From NCBI RefSeq assembly GCF_963677845.1, contig NZ_OY782498.1:2859518-2923517 (forward strand): a stretch of 64,000 nt of DNA, read 5' to 3'. The notes under the pieces are model-generated. The model did no database searches, was not told where the DNA came from, and saw only the letters and a program-made list of their open reading frames with translations. A program made the translations under genes and the position numbers. This stretch comes from an uncultured Pseudodesulfovibrio sp. GTDB lineage: Bacteria; Desulfobacterota; Desulfovibrionia; Desulfovibrionales; Desulfovibrionaceae. Within the stretch, counting starts at the first letter, position 1, and each line of letters starts with the position of its first letter. Shown piece after piece: positions 25,222-34,605 of this stretch.

Positions 25222-26730
25222 CTACTCAGTTTCCTTCACCAATTCCGCCACCAAACCGGGAATAATATAATCTTCCGGCTCAATGTCAGGAGTGAAACCA
25301 AACCGCTTCACGGTGTCGGAAGTAATCGGTCCAATAGAGGCAATCTTCACGTCCGGGTACTTCTTGAAGGTATCAGGAGAAACCAGCTCGAAAAAATTCT
25401 CCACAGTGCTGGACGAGGTGAAAGTCACATACTGAATTTCGCCATTTTCCAAAGAAGCCTCAATTTCATCACCGGAAGCCTGAACCAATTTAGTCTCGTA
25501 GACTGGCAGGACCGTGACATTGCATCCGGCTTTCTTCAACTCCTCAGGCAAGACTTCACGGGCGACCCTTGCGCGGGGGATAAGTACATCTGCTCCCTGA
25601 ATGTCGAGATCAAGCAATCCCTTGACCACGTGTTCGGCCACGTACTTCTCAGGCACAAAATCAGGCTCAATGCCGCGAGCACGAAGTTCGTCCGCCGTCG
25701 CAGGACCAATGGCCGCAATCTGCATACCACAGAAGATACGGGAATCCAGACCGATTGCCTTGAGTTGTTCCCAGAAGAACTTCACGCCGTTAACCGAGGT
25801 AAAAATCACCCATTGGTATCGGGCAAGCTGTAAAATGGCGGTCTCGACATCGGCATAGTCATCAATGTGTTCCACAGAAATGGTCGGGAACTCGTGAACA
25901 CATGCGCCATGGCCGCGCAGAATATCCACCAGACCGGAAGCTTGTTCACGAGCACGGGTCACGACAACCCCCTGACCGAGCATGGGTTTCTTTTCAAACC
26001 AAGCCAGTTTGTCATGCAGGGAGCAGACACCGCCGACAATAATAATGGACGGGGCCTTCCAGTCACGTTTTTTGGCTTCTTCGGCCACATTTTCCAAAGT
26101 GGAAACAAACGACGTCTGGTTACAACGGGTGCCCCAACGGACCAATGCCACCGGAGTGTCAACAGCACGACCGTTGTCCATAAGATTCTTGGCGATCATG
26201 GGCAGGTTGCCCACACCCATATAAAAAACCAGTGTAGAAGTAGACTGACCATACACGGCCCAGTTGTTACCGGATTCGCTTTTGGTCGGGTCTTCGTGAC
26301 CGGTAATGAAACAAACGGAGGTGGTATGATCGCGGTGTGTAACCGGAATACCGGCGTAAGCAGCGGCAGCCACTCCGGCCGTGATACCGGGGACAACTTC
26401 GAAGTCGATACCGGCCTCAACCAGTTCTTCGCCTTCTTCGCCGCCACGACCAAACACATATGGATCGCCGCCTTTAAGTCGACAAATAACCTTGCCGGAC
26501 CGTGCTTTCTCAACAATCAGATCGTTGATCTTGTCCTGAGGCAAAGTATGGTCTCCACCTTTTTTGCCCACATACAAAATCTCGCACTCCGGCTTGCACC
26601 ACTTCAAAAAGTCGGCGTTGGCCAAATAATCGTAGATCATGATGTCACAAGTCTCGATAATCTCTTTCGCACGCAAGGTAAGCATGCCCGGATCACCCGG
26701 ACCCGCTCCAACTAAAAATACGTTTGCCAT
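25222..26730 (-). CDS. cobA-hemD: Uroporphyrinogen-III C-methyltransferase / uroporphyrinogen-III synthase fusion
   Basis: 502 aa. Residues 1 to about 240 are SUMT (CobA): VFLVGAGPGDPGMLTLRAKE, YDYLANADFL, CRLKGGDPYVFGRGGEEGEE (a long stretch; key part GGDPYVFGRGGEE), VVPGITAGVAAAAYAGIPVTH. Residues from about 250 are HemD: GQGVVVTRAREQASGLVDIL, WVIFTSVNGVKFFWEQL, AAIGPATADELRARGI and VTFTSSSTVENFFEL. It closes hydroxymethylbilane and methylates to precorrin-2, the branch point to siroheme, haem (Ahb) and cobalamin. This fusion is common in Desulfovibrio and Firmicutes. Its ribosome site GGAGG lies eight bases before the ATG, inside the edge of repeat C. Confidence 0.95.
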   Translation of the reverse strand: MANVFLVGAGPGDPGMLTLRAKEIIETCDIMIYDYLANADFLKWCKPECEILYVGKKGGDHTLPQDKINDLIVEKARSGKVICRLKGGDPYVFGRGGEEGEELVEAGIDFEVVPGITAGVAAAAYAGIPVTHRDHTTSVCFITGHEDPTKSESGNNWAVYGQSTSTLVFYMGVGNLPMIAKNLMDNGRAVDTPVALVRWGTRCNQTSFVSTLENVAEEAKKRDWKAPSIIIVGGVCSLHDKLAWFEKKPMLGQGVVVTRAREQASGLVDILRGHGACVHEFPTISVEHIDDYADVETAILQLARYQWVIFTSVNGVKFFWEQLKAIGLDSRIFCGMQIAAIGPATADELRARGIEPDFVPEKYVAEHVVKGLLDLDIQGADVLIPRARVAREVLPEELKKAGCNVTVLPVYETKLVQASGDEIEASLENGEIQYVTFTSSSTVENFFELVSPDTFKKYPDVKIASIGPITSDTVKRFGFTPDIEPEDYIIPGLVAELVKETE

Positions 26731-26737
26731 GATGTTT

Positions 26738-26855
26738 GCCTCCGGCGGCTGGGTGAAAGGGAAGAAAAACCCTTTGAAAAGGGCTTTCCCTCCCCTTCAC
26801 CCAGACCCCCATCCCCTCCTTTTCCCAAACTTTTTATCGCGCTTCGCGAGAATGG
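26738..26855. repeat. Intergenic palindromic element, copy C (divergent)
   Basis: About 115 bases between valS and cobA-hemD with nested inverted repeats: CTGGGTGAA...TTCACCCAG outside, and CCCTTTGAAAAGGG inside. It shares with copies A and B the GCCTCCGGCGG block at one end and the AAACTTTT...GCGCTTCGCG block at the other, but the centre differs. Its left edge supplies the GGAGG of cobA-hemD. Confidence 0.6.
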
Positions 26856-26914
26856 AAATGAAGTGGGAGTCTAATTTTCTGTTTATATATTGCGGATCAA
26901 CACAGTCGTTTGCG

Positions 26915-29581
26915 TTATCCCATCACGCTTTCGAGGCGTGCTTTGAGTTCGGACAGCTTGGTCTTTTCTTCTTCCATCTCAGCCAACTTCTTTTTCTCAC
27001 CTTCGACAACCGCCTCGGGAGCGTTGTTCACGAAGCCGGGATTGGAAAGCTTGCCGGACACGCCCTTCATAGTCTTTTCGAGCTTGACCATGTTCTTGTC
27101 CAGACGGGCCAATTCAGATTCGAAATCCACCACGCCTTCCAACGGGACAGACAATTCATTGCCCTGTACCACGGCTGCACCGGAAGCCTTGGGCGCTTTC
27201 ACGTCCGGGCCAATGGTCACAGTATCAAAACGAGCAAGTGACTGAATCAGGTTGACGTTCGCCTCAAGCACGGCCTTGTCCTCATCGGACACGGTCTTGA
27301 TGAGCAAGTCGAGCTTCTTGGCCGGCTCGATCAAAAGTTCGGTACGAATATTACGGGTACCGGAGACCACACCCATGAAGAGTTCCATTTCCTTGACGAC
27401 TGCATCATTCAGGCACTCATCACGAGTGTCCGGGAACGGCAGTGTTGCGATATCCTCGGAGCGATCATCGCCAGCCGGACGGGGCAGTACGGACCAAATT
27501 TCCTGTGTAATAAACGGTGTCACAGGATGAAGCAGAACCATAATCTCGGACAAAACGGTCCACAACACTTTCTGTGTGACAGCCTTGGCCTTTTCATCCT
27601 CGCCGTACAGCGCAGGCTTGACCATTTCCAGATACCAGTCGCAGAACTCGCTCCAGATGAACTTATAGAGAATCTGAGCAATCTCGTTGAACTTGTATTC
27701 CTCGGTGGCCTTGGTAATGGATTTCTTGACCTCTTCAAGACGGTGCAGAATCCACTGGTTTGCAAGGCCGTCAGCTTCAGACAATTCCACAGCCGGGATT
27801 TCGTCCGGCAGATTCATCATGGCGAAACGGGTAGCATTCCAAATCTTGTTCATGAAATGCTTGTAACCTTCAATGCGCTGCTCCGAAAGCTTGATATCGC
27901 GGCCCATGGCAGCAAAGCTCGTCAGGGTGAAACGCAGGGCATCTGCACCATATTTTCCGATCATGTCCAACGGATCAATAACATTGCCCGTGGACTTGGA
28001 CATCTTTTTACCCTTTTCGTCACGAACAAGGGCGTGAATATAAACATGATGGAACGGGATTTCATCCATGAACTGGAGGCCCATCATCATCATGCGTGCA
28101 ACCCAAAAGAACAGGATGTCAAAGCCGGTAACCAGACAGGAAGTCGGATAATACTTCGCCAACTCCTTAGTCTCATCGGGCCACCCCATGGTCGAAAATG
28201 GCCAGAGAGCGGATGAAAACCACGTATCGAGCACGTCTTCATCGCGAACAATATTCGCAGAACCGCACTTGCAGCAGGTAGTCGGATCGTCGATGGCCAC
28301 GGTCAATTCGCCGCACTCCTCGCAAGTCCAGGCCGGGATGCGATGTCCCCACCAGATCTGACGGGAAATACACCAGTCACGAATCTCGTCCAACCAGTTG
28401 TAATATGTCTTGGTCCAATGTTCCGGAAAAATCTGTGTCTTGGACGGCACGGCTGCGCGGGCTTTTTCAGCCAACGGCTTCATGGACACAAACCACTGTG
28501 TGGAAACATGCGGCTCGATCACGGATTTGCAACGGTAGCAGACGCCGACCTTGTGGTCGTGATCCTCAATGGACTTCAGCTGTCCAAGATTTTCGAGTTC
28601 TTCGAGAATAAGCTTGCGAGCGGCCACGGTGTCGAGACCCTGATACCTCTCAGGGGCGTTCTCGTTAACGATGCCGTCCTCGTTCAACACGGAAATAATT
28701 TCGAGGTTATGCTTGCGACCCAATTCCCAGTCATTCATGTCATGAGCCGGAGTCACCTTGAGGCAACCTGTTCCGAACTCGATGTCGACATACTTGTCAC
28801 CGATAATCGGCAACTCACGACCAATAATTGGCAGGATGGCGGTCTTGCCGATCAGATGGTTGAAACGATCATCCTCGGGATTCACCGCGATAGCCGTATC
28901 ACCCAACATGGTCTCGGGACGGGTGGTGGCGATGATCAATGTGCCGGAACCGTCGCCCAGCTTATACTCGACGTGATGGAGCTTACCGGGTTTCGGCTCA
29001 TGTTCAACTTCATCATCGGCCAAGGCGGTATGACAACGGTTACACCAGTTGATGATGTAATCACCCTTGTAAATCAATCCTTGTTCGTACAGCTCGACAA
29101 AGACTTTGCGAACAGCCTTGGCGCGCTGATCGTCAAAGGTGAAGCACTCGCGACTCCAGTCAACGGACGCGCCCATGCGGCGAATCTGGCTCAGGATATG
29201 ATCGCCCTTTTCCTGTTTCCAATCCCAGACGCGCTCAATAAACTTTTCGCGACCGAGATCGTGACGGGTGAGGCCTTCTTCCTTGAGCTGACGTTCAACC
29301 ACGTTCTGCGTGGCAATACCGGCATGATCCATGCCCGGGACCCACAACACGTTTTTGCCCTGCTGACGATTGAACCGACAGAGGATATCCATAATGGTCA
29401 GGTTGAGTGCGTGCCCCATGTGCAGCACGCCGGTAACATTCGGCGGGGGAATGACGATGGAATACGGATCGCCTTCAGCCTCGGGATCGGGCGTAAAAGT
29501 CTTGTTTTCTTCCCAGTGGTTTTCCCACTTTTCCTCGACATCCCACGGTTCGTAGGCTTTGGCCAACTCTTTACGTGCCAT
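26915..29581 (-). CDS. valS: Valyl-tRNA synthetase
   Basis: 888 aa from MARKELAKAYEPWDVEEKWE (ATG at 29581, AAGGAAGGA upstream); the frame remains open to 29719 but that part lies in the divergent promoter zone. It charges tRNA-Val and edits Thr-tRNA-Val. The HIGH-type motif is PPPNVTGVLHMGHALN and the KMSKS motif is KGKKMSKSTGNVIDP. A WYISRQIWWGHRIPAW-type segment (WCISRQIWWGHRIPAW), a zinc-like CEECGELT..CCKCGS pair, the anticodon-binding region and the C-terminal coiled-coil arm (LDKNMVKLEKTMKGVSGKL) complete it. Length is normal. Confidence 0.97.
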   Translation of the reverse strand: MARKELAKAYEPWDVEEKWENHWEENKTFTPDPEAEGDPYSIVIPPPNVTGVLHMGHALNLTIMDILCRFNRQQGKNVLWVPGMDHAGIATQNVVERQLKEEGLTRHDLGREKFIERVWDWKQEKGDHILSQIRRMGASVDWSRECFTFDDQRAKAVRKVFVELYEQGLIYKGDYIINWCNRCHTALADDEVEHEPKPGKLHHVEYKLGDGSGTLIIATTRPETMLGDTAIAVNPEDDRFNHLIGKTAILPIIGRELPIIGDKYVDIEFGTGCLKVTPAHDMNDWELGRKHNLEIISVLNEDGIVNENAPERYQGLDTVAARKLILEELENLGQLKSIEDHDHKVGVCYRCKSVIEPHVSTQWFVSMKPLAEKARAAVPSKTQIFPEHWTKTYYNWLDEIRDWCISRQIWWGHRIPAWTCEECGELTVAIDDPTTCCKCGSANIVRDEDVLDTWFSSALWPFSTMGWPDETKELAKYYPTSCLVTGFDILFFWVARMMMMGLQFMDEIPFHHVYIHALVRDEKGKKMSKSTGNVIDPLDMIGKYGADALRFTLTSFAAMGRDIKLSEQRIEGYKHFMNKIWNATRFAMMNLPDEIPAVELSEADGLANQWILHRLEEVKKSITKATEEYKFNEIAQILYKFIWSEFCDWYLEMVKPALYGEDEKAKAVTQKVLWTVLSEIMVLLHPVTPFITQEIWSVLPRPAGDDRSEDIATLPFPDTRDECLNDAVVKEMELFMGVVSGTRNIRTELLIEPAKKLDLLIKTVSDEDKAVLEANVNLIQSLARFDTVTIGPDVKAPKASGAAVVQGNELSVPLEGVVDFESELARLDKNMVKLEKTMKGVSGKLSNPGFVNNAPEAVVEGEKKKLAEMEEEKTKLSELKARLESVMG

Positions 29582-29712
29582 GAAAATCCTTCCTTTATGA
29601 GGGCAAAAACGTCGACACGGGGTGCCGACGGCCTGAAATATCGTATGGTTGCGCTTGCCTCTCGGGGCAGGCCTTGATAGCGTGCGGACTACCCTTGTCG
29701 AGGGGGCCGCAT

Positions 29713-30963
29713 ATGTCAAGTATACATATATATTGGGACGAGTCTCATTTTTGGGGATTATTAGTCACACGGGCGCTGTCCGCGTGGGGTATCCCGCATC
29801 GTCTCGTGCGCGGCCATGAAATAGCTGATGGAGCGCTCTCTGGCAAGCTTGGCGACACGCCCAAGGTTCTTATCGTTCCCGGAGGACGTGCCAAAGGTAA
29901 AGCAGATCGTCTGACCGCTCGCGGCATGGATGCCATTTGTGATTTCGTCCACAACGGCGGCACCTATATCGGATTCTGTGGCGGCACCGGGCTCGCCCTC
30001 AATGGGCCCTACGGCCTGAGCCTGTCTCCATGGACACGTAGAGGGTATAAAAACCGTCTTCATCACTTCCTGTCCGGCCATGTAGAGACAACGCTCGCTA
30101 GCGAAAATCCATTGGTTCCTGACGGCATGGACACAGCCCTGCTCCCAGTCTGGTGGCCCGGTAGATTCTCCCCGATGGATGACTCTGTAACCGTACTGGC
30201 CCGATACGGCAAACCCGGCCCGGATTTCTGGGTAGCTGATATTAATCTCTCCACCCTGCCCAAAGGGACCATGACCGACTGGGAAAACCTGTACGGCATC
30301 CATTTGCGCCCGGACTTCATGGAAGGGCTGCCTTGCGTCACGGCCAACGACTTCGGTCAAGGCAAAGTCATTTTAAGTTATGCCCATCTGGAGACACCCG
30401 CTTCACCACATGCCAACCGCTGGCTCCAACATCTTCTGGGCGAAACCCTGAACGAACATTTCGACAACGGTCCGGTTTCGGCGTGGGACGTAGCAGCACG
30501 CCCGGAGGAATGGGACGATAAGATATTGCAAAATGCCCGAAAGGCCATGGAACAAATCATCACCACCGGGACAGAGCATTTCCTCCTATTCTGGCGCAAC
30601 CCATGGCTACTTGGGTGGCGGCGCGGTATTCCCGGCGCGGGCATCAACTCTCTCTATTCACTTATCTGTGAATCTCTGGCCACCAAACCGAACGACGAAA
30701 CTCTCATTTTCTGGGCCAAAAACCGCAATCGTTTTAAAGTACTCATGGACCTGCTCATCAACGGCCTGACCGGATATCTCCTGGCCGAACGACTCTCCAT
30801 GACTGTCTTCCACTCCGACCCGTTGGCAATTTCCAAAGAGGGCCTTCGCGAACAACGTCGCGCCCTGTTTGGTATCCCCCCGGAACCGGGCGGCATTCAT
30901 GCTGACCTCGTGGCCCTTCTTGAAGAACTTTACTGGCACCTCTCCCAGCAAGACGAATCATAA
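29713..30963 (+). CDS. BPL_N-domain (biotin-protein ligase N-terminal / GATase-like) protein
   Basis: 416 aa from the ATG at 29713 (MSSIHIYWDESHFW). Residues 1 to about 245 resemble the glutamine-amidotransferase-like BPL_N fold: VLIVPGGRAKGKADRL, FVHNGGTYIGFCGGTGLAL with a Cys in the nucleophile-elbow position, and GQGKVILSYAHLETP. There is no biotin-ligase catalytic domain. Instead about 160 helical residues follow (FDNGPVSAWDVAARPEEW, FLLFWRNPWLLGWRRGIPGAG) without recognisable motifs. Divergent from valS across about 130 bp; no partner suggests its job. It is a conserved-looking protein of unknown function, best checked by structure search. Confidence 0.8.
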   Translation: MSSIHIYWDESHFWGLLVTRALSAWGIPHRLVRGHEIADGALSGKLGDTPKVLIVPGGRAKGKADRLTARGMDAICDFVHNGGTYIGFCGGTGLALNGPYGLSLSPWTRRGYKNRLHHFLSGHVETTLASENPLVPDGMDTALLPVWWPGRFSPMDDSVTVLARYGKPGPDFWVADINLSTLPKGTMTDWENLYGIHLRPDFMEGLPCVTANDFGQGKVILSYAHLETPASPHANRWLQHLLGETLNEHFDNGPVSAWDVAARPEEWDDKILQNARKAMEQIITTGTEHFLLFWRNPWLLGWRRGIPGAGINSLYSLICESLATKPNDETLIFWAKNRNRFKVLMDLLINGLTGYLLAERLSMTVFHSDPLAISKEGLREQRRALFGIPPEPGGIHADLVALLEELYWHLSQQDES

Positions 30964-31109
30964 CTATTTTCGAAAACCTCGGTTTTCTCAAAGAATTGCC
31001 AGACTCAAGAGTCCTGTGGTAGACAATCACCGATGTCTTGTACACAAGTCCAAGACTTGGCCACAGGCCCTCTATTCGTGCAACCTTTCTGTGATTCGCG
31101 GTGGAATTC

Positions 31110-33011
31110 ATGGCAGATGAAAAAGCACTCAAGGAAAGCTCGGACGCTCGGTTTCGTTTTGCCCTGTCTGAAGACGGCATGAAACTCGGTGTCAATCGCT
31201 ATTTCCCGCCCAATGGTGGGGAAAATCCAAGTGTGGAACTTCTCCGTAGACAGGTGGCCGAAGCCGGGGTTCAACTCCCCATCGATAACGACGCAGCTCA
31301 ACGAATCATCACCGCCATCGCGCAAGGAAACGAGTTCAAAGGCATTGCCCTTGTACACGGCATTCCTGCAACAGAACCCATGGATGCGACACTCATGGGC
31401 CTCGGCGATCTGGAATTCCCGGTTTTCCCGGGGGACAGATTCATTCGATTCCGCCAGGCACAACAGGCGAATAACGGACAAACTATTGATGGACGGGTCT
31501 TGACACCAAAGGGCAACTTCACACCGGAAGATATTTCTGTCGAGACAGGCGAAAATGTGGAGTGGGACCCTGTTACCGAGTCCTACGTGGCACAGATATG
31601 GGGCATGGCGCGGATTAAAGACAACGTTGTCTCTGTTGATCCCATCGCACATATTTCAGACGATGCCGTTGTTGTCACAGGCAACCTCCATCATCAGGAT
31701 TTCAAAGGAACTCCCATCACTCCGGCTCGCATTGACAAGGAAATGCGTGATCTCGGTGTTGTCATCGATCTTGATATGGACCTGCTTGACACAAAACTGG
31801 CTCAGGCCAAAGACCTTGGAATCCCTCTACAAAATCAGGTTATCGTCAAGGGCGGACATCCTGTTCCGGGACGCGATGGATGGTTGGAATATCTTGTAAC
31901 TACCCGGGAAACCGCTGGCACCGAAGATGAAGCCGGACGCTTGGACTTCCGCAACCGTGGGACCTATCCCATGGTCAACCCGGGACAGGTGATAGGCAGG
32001 CTGCATTTACCGACTGCAGGAGAAGGCGGTATTGATATTTACGGCAAGACTATTCCCGCCCATGAAGGAAAAGCCTTGCACGTCCATCTCGGTGAAAACG
32101 TCATTGTTCAGGACGACAAGGTAACGTTCGAATCCAAGGCCAAAGGTGTTGTGGTCATGGAAAAGGGCACACTTTCCGTCACCGAATGTCTGATTATTCC
32201 CGGCAACGTGGATCTGAACTCCGGCAACGTGAAGGTCGAACACGGCTCGATCAAAGTTCTTGGTTCAATTCAGGCCGGCTTCTCCGTCTCTGCCCCATTG
32301 CATGTCATCGTGGAGGACTCCATCGAAAGTGCCACGGTTTACGCCGGAGGGCAGGTGGAGGTGAAAGGAGGCATCCTTATGCCGGATGGTGGACAGATTG
32401 TCTGTGATGGCGACGTTATCGCAGGATATCTCACCAACGCAAACATCAAGGCCGGGGGTGATGTCCATGTGGCCAATGAAATCCTGAACTCCACGATTCA
32501 AGCCGAAGGTCGCCTTTTTGCCACTTCAGGCAAAGGCGTTATCAACGGTGGTACGATACTGACCCGCAAAGGGCATGAAATAAACGAAGTTGGCTCGGAA
32601 CTTGGTGTGACGACAGTCATCGGCGTTTATATGGAATACAAAGAAGACGACGAACTTCTTCTGGAACGCAACAAAATAGTCCAGGCTATCAAAAAAATCG
32701 ACGAGGCCCTCGGCTCGGAGCCGCCAAAGGCAATCCTCTCCCGAACCCCTAAGGAAAAACGTCAGGCTGTGGCCGAAGTGCTCAAGCATCGGGCGACTCT
32801 CGCCCAACGGCGCAAAACCATCAATGAACGGATCACGGAATTGGTACTGGCTCACCAACAGGAAATGGACGGCATCGACATCCAGATCAAACGACTGGCC
32901 TACCCGGGCACGACCATCCAATTCGGAAAGAAAGCCAAACAGATCGCCAAGCGCATGGAAGCCTCAACATTCTATTTCAGTTTGAAAGACCGTGACATCG
33001 CCATTAAATAA
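31110..33011 (+). CDS. FapA/DUF342 family protein
   Basis: 633 aa from the ATG at 31110 (MADEKALKESSDARFRFALS); a GTG nine bases earlier overlaps the ribosome site. The central region (about 190-480) has the right-handed beta-helix-like DUF342 repeats: GNVDLNSGNVKVEHGSIKVLGSI split as VDLNSGNVKV and SIKVLGSIQAGF, YAGGQVEVKGGILMPDGGQI, DVIAGYLTNANIKAGGDVHV and GRLFATSGKGVINGG. The C-terminal 150 residues are helical, with a coiled coil. DUF342 proteins are named flagellar assembly protein A in some genomes, linked to polymer or flagellar surface assembly. The exact role is unproven. It ends one base before truA on the other strand. Confidence 0.85.
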   Translation: MADEKALKESSDARFRFALSEDGMKLGVNRYFPPNGGENPSVELLRRQVAEAGVQLPIDNDAAQRIITAIAQGNEFKGIALVHGIPATEPMDATLMGLGDLEFPVFPGDRFIRFRQAQQANNGQTIDGRVLTPKGNFTPEDISVETGENVEWDPVTESYVAQIWGMARIKDNVVSVDPIAHISDDAVVVTGNLHHQDFKGTPITPARIDKEMRDLGVVIDLDMDLLDTKLAQAKDLGIPLQNQVIVKGGHPVPGRDGWLEYLVTTRETAGTEDEAGRLDFRNRGTYPMVNPGQVIGRLHLPTAGEGGIDIYGKTIPAHEGKALHVHLGENVIVQDDKVTFESKAKGVVVMEKGTLSVTECLIIPGNVDLNSGNVKVEHGSIKVLGSIQAGFSVSAPLHVIVEDSIESATVYAGGQVEVKGGILMPDGGQIVCDGDVIAGYLTNANIKAGGDVHVANEILNSTIQAEGRLFATSGKGVINGGTILTRKGHEINEVGSELGVTTVIGVYMEYKEDDELLLERNKIVQAIKKIDEALGSEPPKAILSRTPKEKRQAVAEVLKHRATLAQRRKTINERITELVLAHQQEMDGIDIQIKRLAYPGTTIQFGKKAKQIAKRMEASTFYFSLKDRDIAIK

Positions 33012-33758
33012 TCAGTAGGGATATTCCACCCGCACAAGGGTCAACCCTTGCGGCGGCACCGTGGCGGGAGCCAATGTACGATCACCGGACTCAAGAATAG
33101 CCGCAACGTCTTCCGGCGTCAGCTTGCCGCGACCACAGGCCACAAGACAGCCGATCATATTACGCACCATCTGCTTCAAAAAACCCTTGGCAGTGAACCG
33201 CCAAACCGATTCATACTCCGTGATGCCGGGATGCCGAGAAATCTCATTGACGAGCCGGATGGTTGTTCCAACCACAGTCCCTTTATTCTGAAAAGCAGCA
33301 AAGTCGTATTCACCCACAAGAACTTGTGCAGCCGTTTCCATGGCCTCAAGGTCTACCTTTCCACAATTCCACACGAACCGACTGCGCTGGGGCAGACAAA
33401 AATCCCGCTCGTGCCATAGGGTATATTCATATATTTTTGAGCCAGCGGAATATCGCGCATGAAAATCTGACGGAACGACTTCATGAGAAACCACGCGAAC
33501 ATCCTTGGGCAACAACCCGTTAAGGCTCCGTCTCCACGGGTGCGCCGCGCATTTCTCCTCGCAATCAAAATGCACCACCTGCCCCAGAGCATGGACTCCC
33601 GAGTCAGTCCGTCCTGAGCCATGGACTCGAACCGGACCACCCATAATGACCGCAAGGGCTTTTTCAAGCTCTCCCTGCACGGTTCTGTCATTAGGTTGTA
33701 ACTGCCAGCCGCAGTAATCAGTGCCGTCATAGGCGATAGTAAGTCGGATGCGAATCAT
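33012..33758 (-). CDS. truA: tRNA pseudouridine synthase A
   Basis: 248 aa, normal for TruA, which modifies U38-40 of tRNA anticodon stems. Signatures are RLTIAYDGTDYCGWQLQPN (Asp and Tyr), VHGSGRTDSGVHALGQVVHFD with the catalytic Asp in GRTDSGVHA, and the C-terminal GFLKQMVRNMIGCLVACGRG. The stop codon abuts the convergent fapA-like gene with no gap, so the two transcripts must overlap. No terminator is visible between them. Confidence 0.97.
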   Translation of the reverse strand: MIRIRLTIAYDGTDYCGWQLQPNDRTVQGELEKALAVIMGGPVRVHGSGRTDSGVHALGQVVHFDCEEKCAAHPWRRSLNGLLPKDVRVVSHEVVPSDFHARYSAGSKIYEYTLWHERDFCLPQRSRFVWNCGKVDLEAMETAAQVLVGEYDFAAFQNKGTVVGTTIRLVNEISRHPGITEYESVWRFTAKGFLKQMVRNMIGCLVACGRGKLTPEDVAAILESGDRTLAPATVPPQGLTLVRVEYPY

Positions 33759-33855
33759 GGGGGTGGGTATACGCTATACAAGGGGCATTTGAAAAGTCGC
33801 TTGAAGAGGTGAATTGAGAGCCCCAAAAAGCCATTTTCTGGCATAAAAAAGGACA

Positions 33856-34605
33856 TTACTTTTTCTCGGCTGGGCCATACCTTTTGGCAAACCACTGCAC
33901 CTGTCGAGAAATACCCATGAGCAAATTGAACTCGTTGCGCCTCAAATTTATTTTGGAAAAGAACCGCCGTACTGGCAACATCCAGTAATCAGGGTTGTCA
34001 TCCTTGAGAAAATTGATGGCGAGCAACGTTTCCTGAAAATTGTGGAACATGGTTTCCTGCTCCTGAACAGTCGCAGGCCTTTCTTCCGGCGGACCACCCG
34101 GGACAAAAGGCGCATCCAATGACCGCTTGAAACATTCATACAAGACAACAACCACAGCCTGCGCAAGATTCAGCGAGGTCCCTTCCCGACTTGTAGGAAT
34201 GGTCATCAAACCGGAGCAGAGAGCCGTCTCTTCATTGGTCAGCCCTTTATCCTCCGGGCCAAAAACCAAAGCGACCCGGCCTCCTCCGCGCAAACGTTCG
34301 TCAACAACCTCAGCCATGGAATCGGGGGTCAGGATGCCCTTACGCCAACCGCCGGTCCGTGCCGTAGTGCCAAAGACGGCAGTACACCCATCCACAGCTT
34401 GCGCCAATGTTTCAACAACGGTCGCGGATTCAAGCACATGGCGAGCATGGACTGTCGCAAGCGGCAAAGCCTTTTCCATATTGAAACCACATGGGTCCAC
34501 CACCACAAGGTTGGACACCCCCATATTCAAACAGGCGCGGGCCACCGAGCCAATGTTTTCGGAGTATTTGGGTCTGAAAAGAACAACTCTTAATTCTTCA
34601 AGCAT
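33856..34605 (-). CDS. SpoU-family RNA 2'-O-methyltransferase (TrmJ-like)
   Basis: 249 aa from MLEELRVVLFRPKYSENIGS, ATG at 34605 with a full GGAGGTG six bases upstream; the longer frame is rejected for that reason. Three SPOUT motifs are present: NIGSVARACLNMG, ALVFGPEDKGLTNEE and SLNLAQAVVVVLYE. TrmJ-type enzymes methylate position 32 of tRNA using SAM. The C-terminal extension (about 70 residues, DNPDYWMLPVRRFFSKINL) is typical for TrmJ. Alternative targets within SpoU remain possible. Confidence 0.9.
   Translation of the reverse strand: MLEELRVVLFRPKYSENIGSVARACLNMGVSNLVVVDPCGFNMEKALPLATVHARHVLESATVVETLAQAVDGCTAVFGTTARTGGWRKGILTPDSMAEVVDERLRGGGRVALVFGPEDKGLTNEETALCSGLMTIPTSREGTSLNLAQAVVVVLYECFKRSLDAPFVPGGPPEERPATVQEQETMFHNFQETLLAINFLKDDNPDYWMLPVRRFFSKINLRRNEFNLLMGISRQVQWFAKRYGPAEKK

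Noticed and set aside
29582-29719. 934-aa ValS including 46 extra N-terminal residues
   Set aside because: The extension is Arg/Pro-rich, lies in the divergent promoter region, and the ATG at 29581 has a strong ribosome site.
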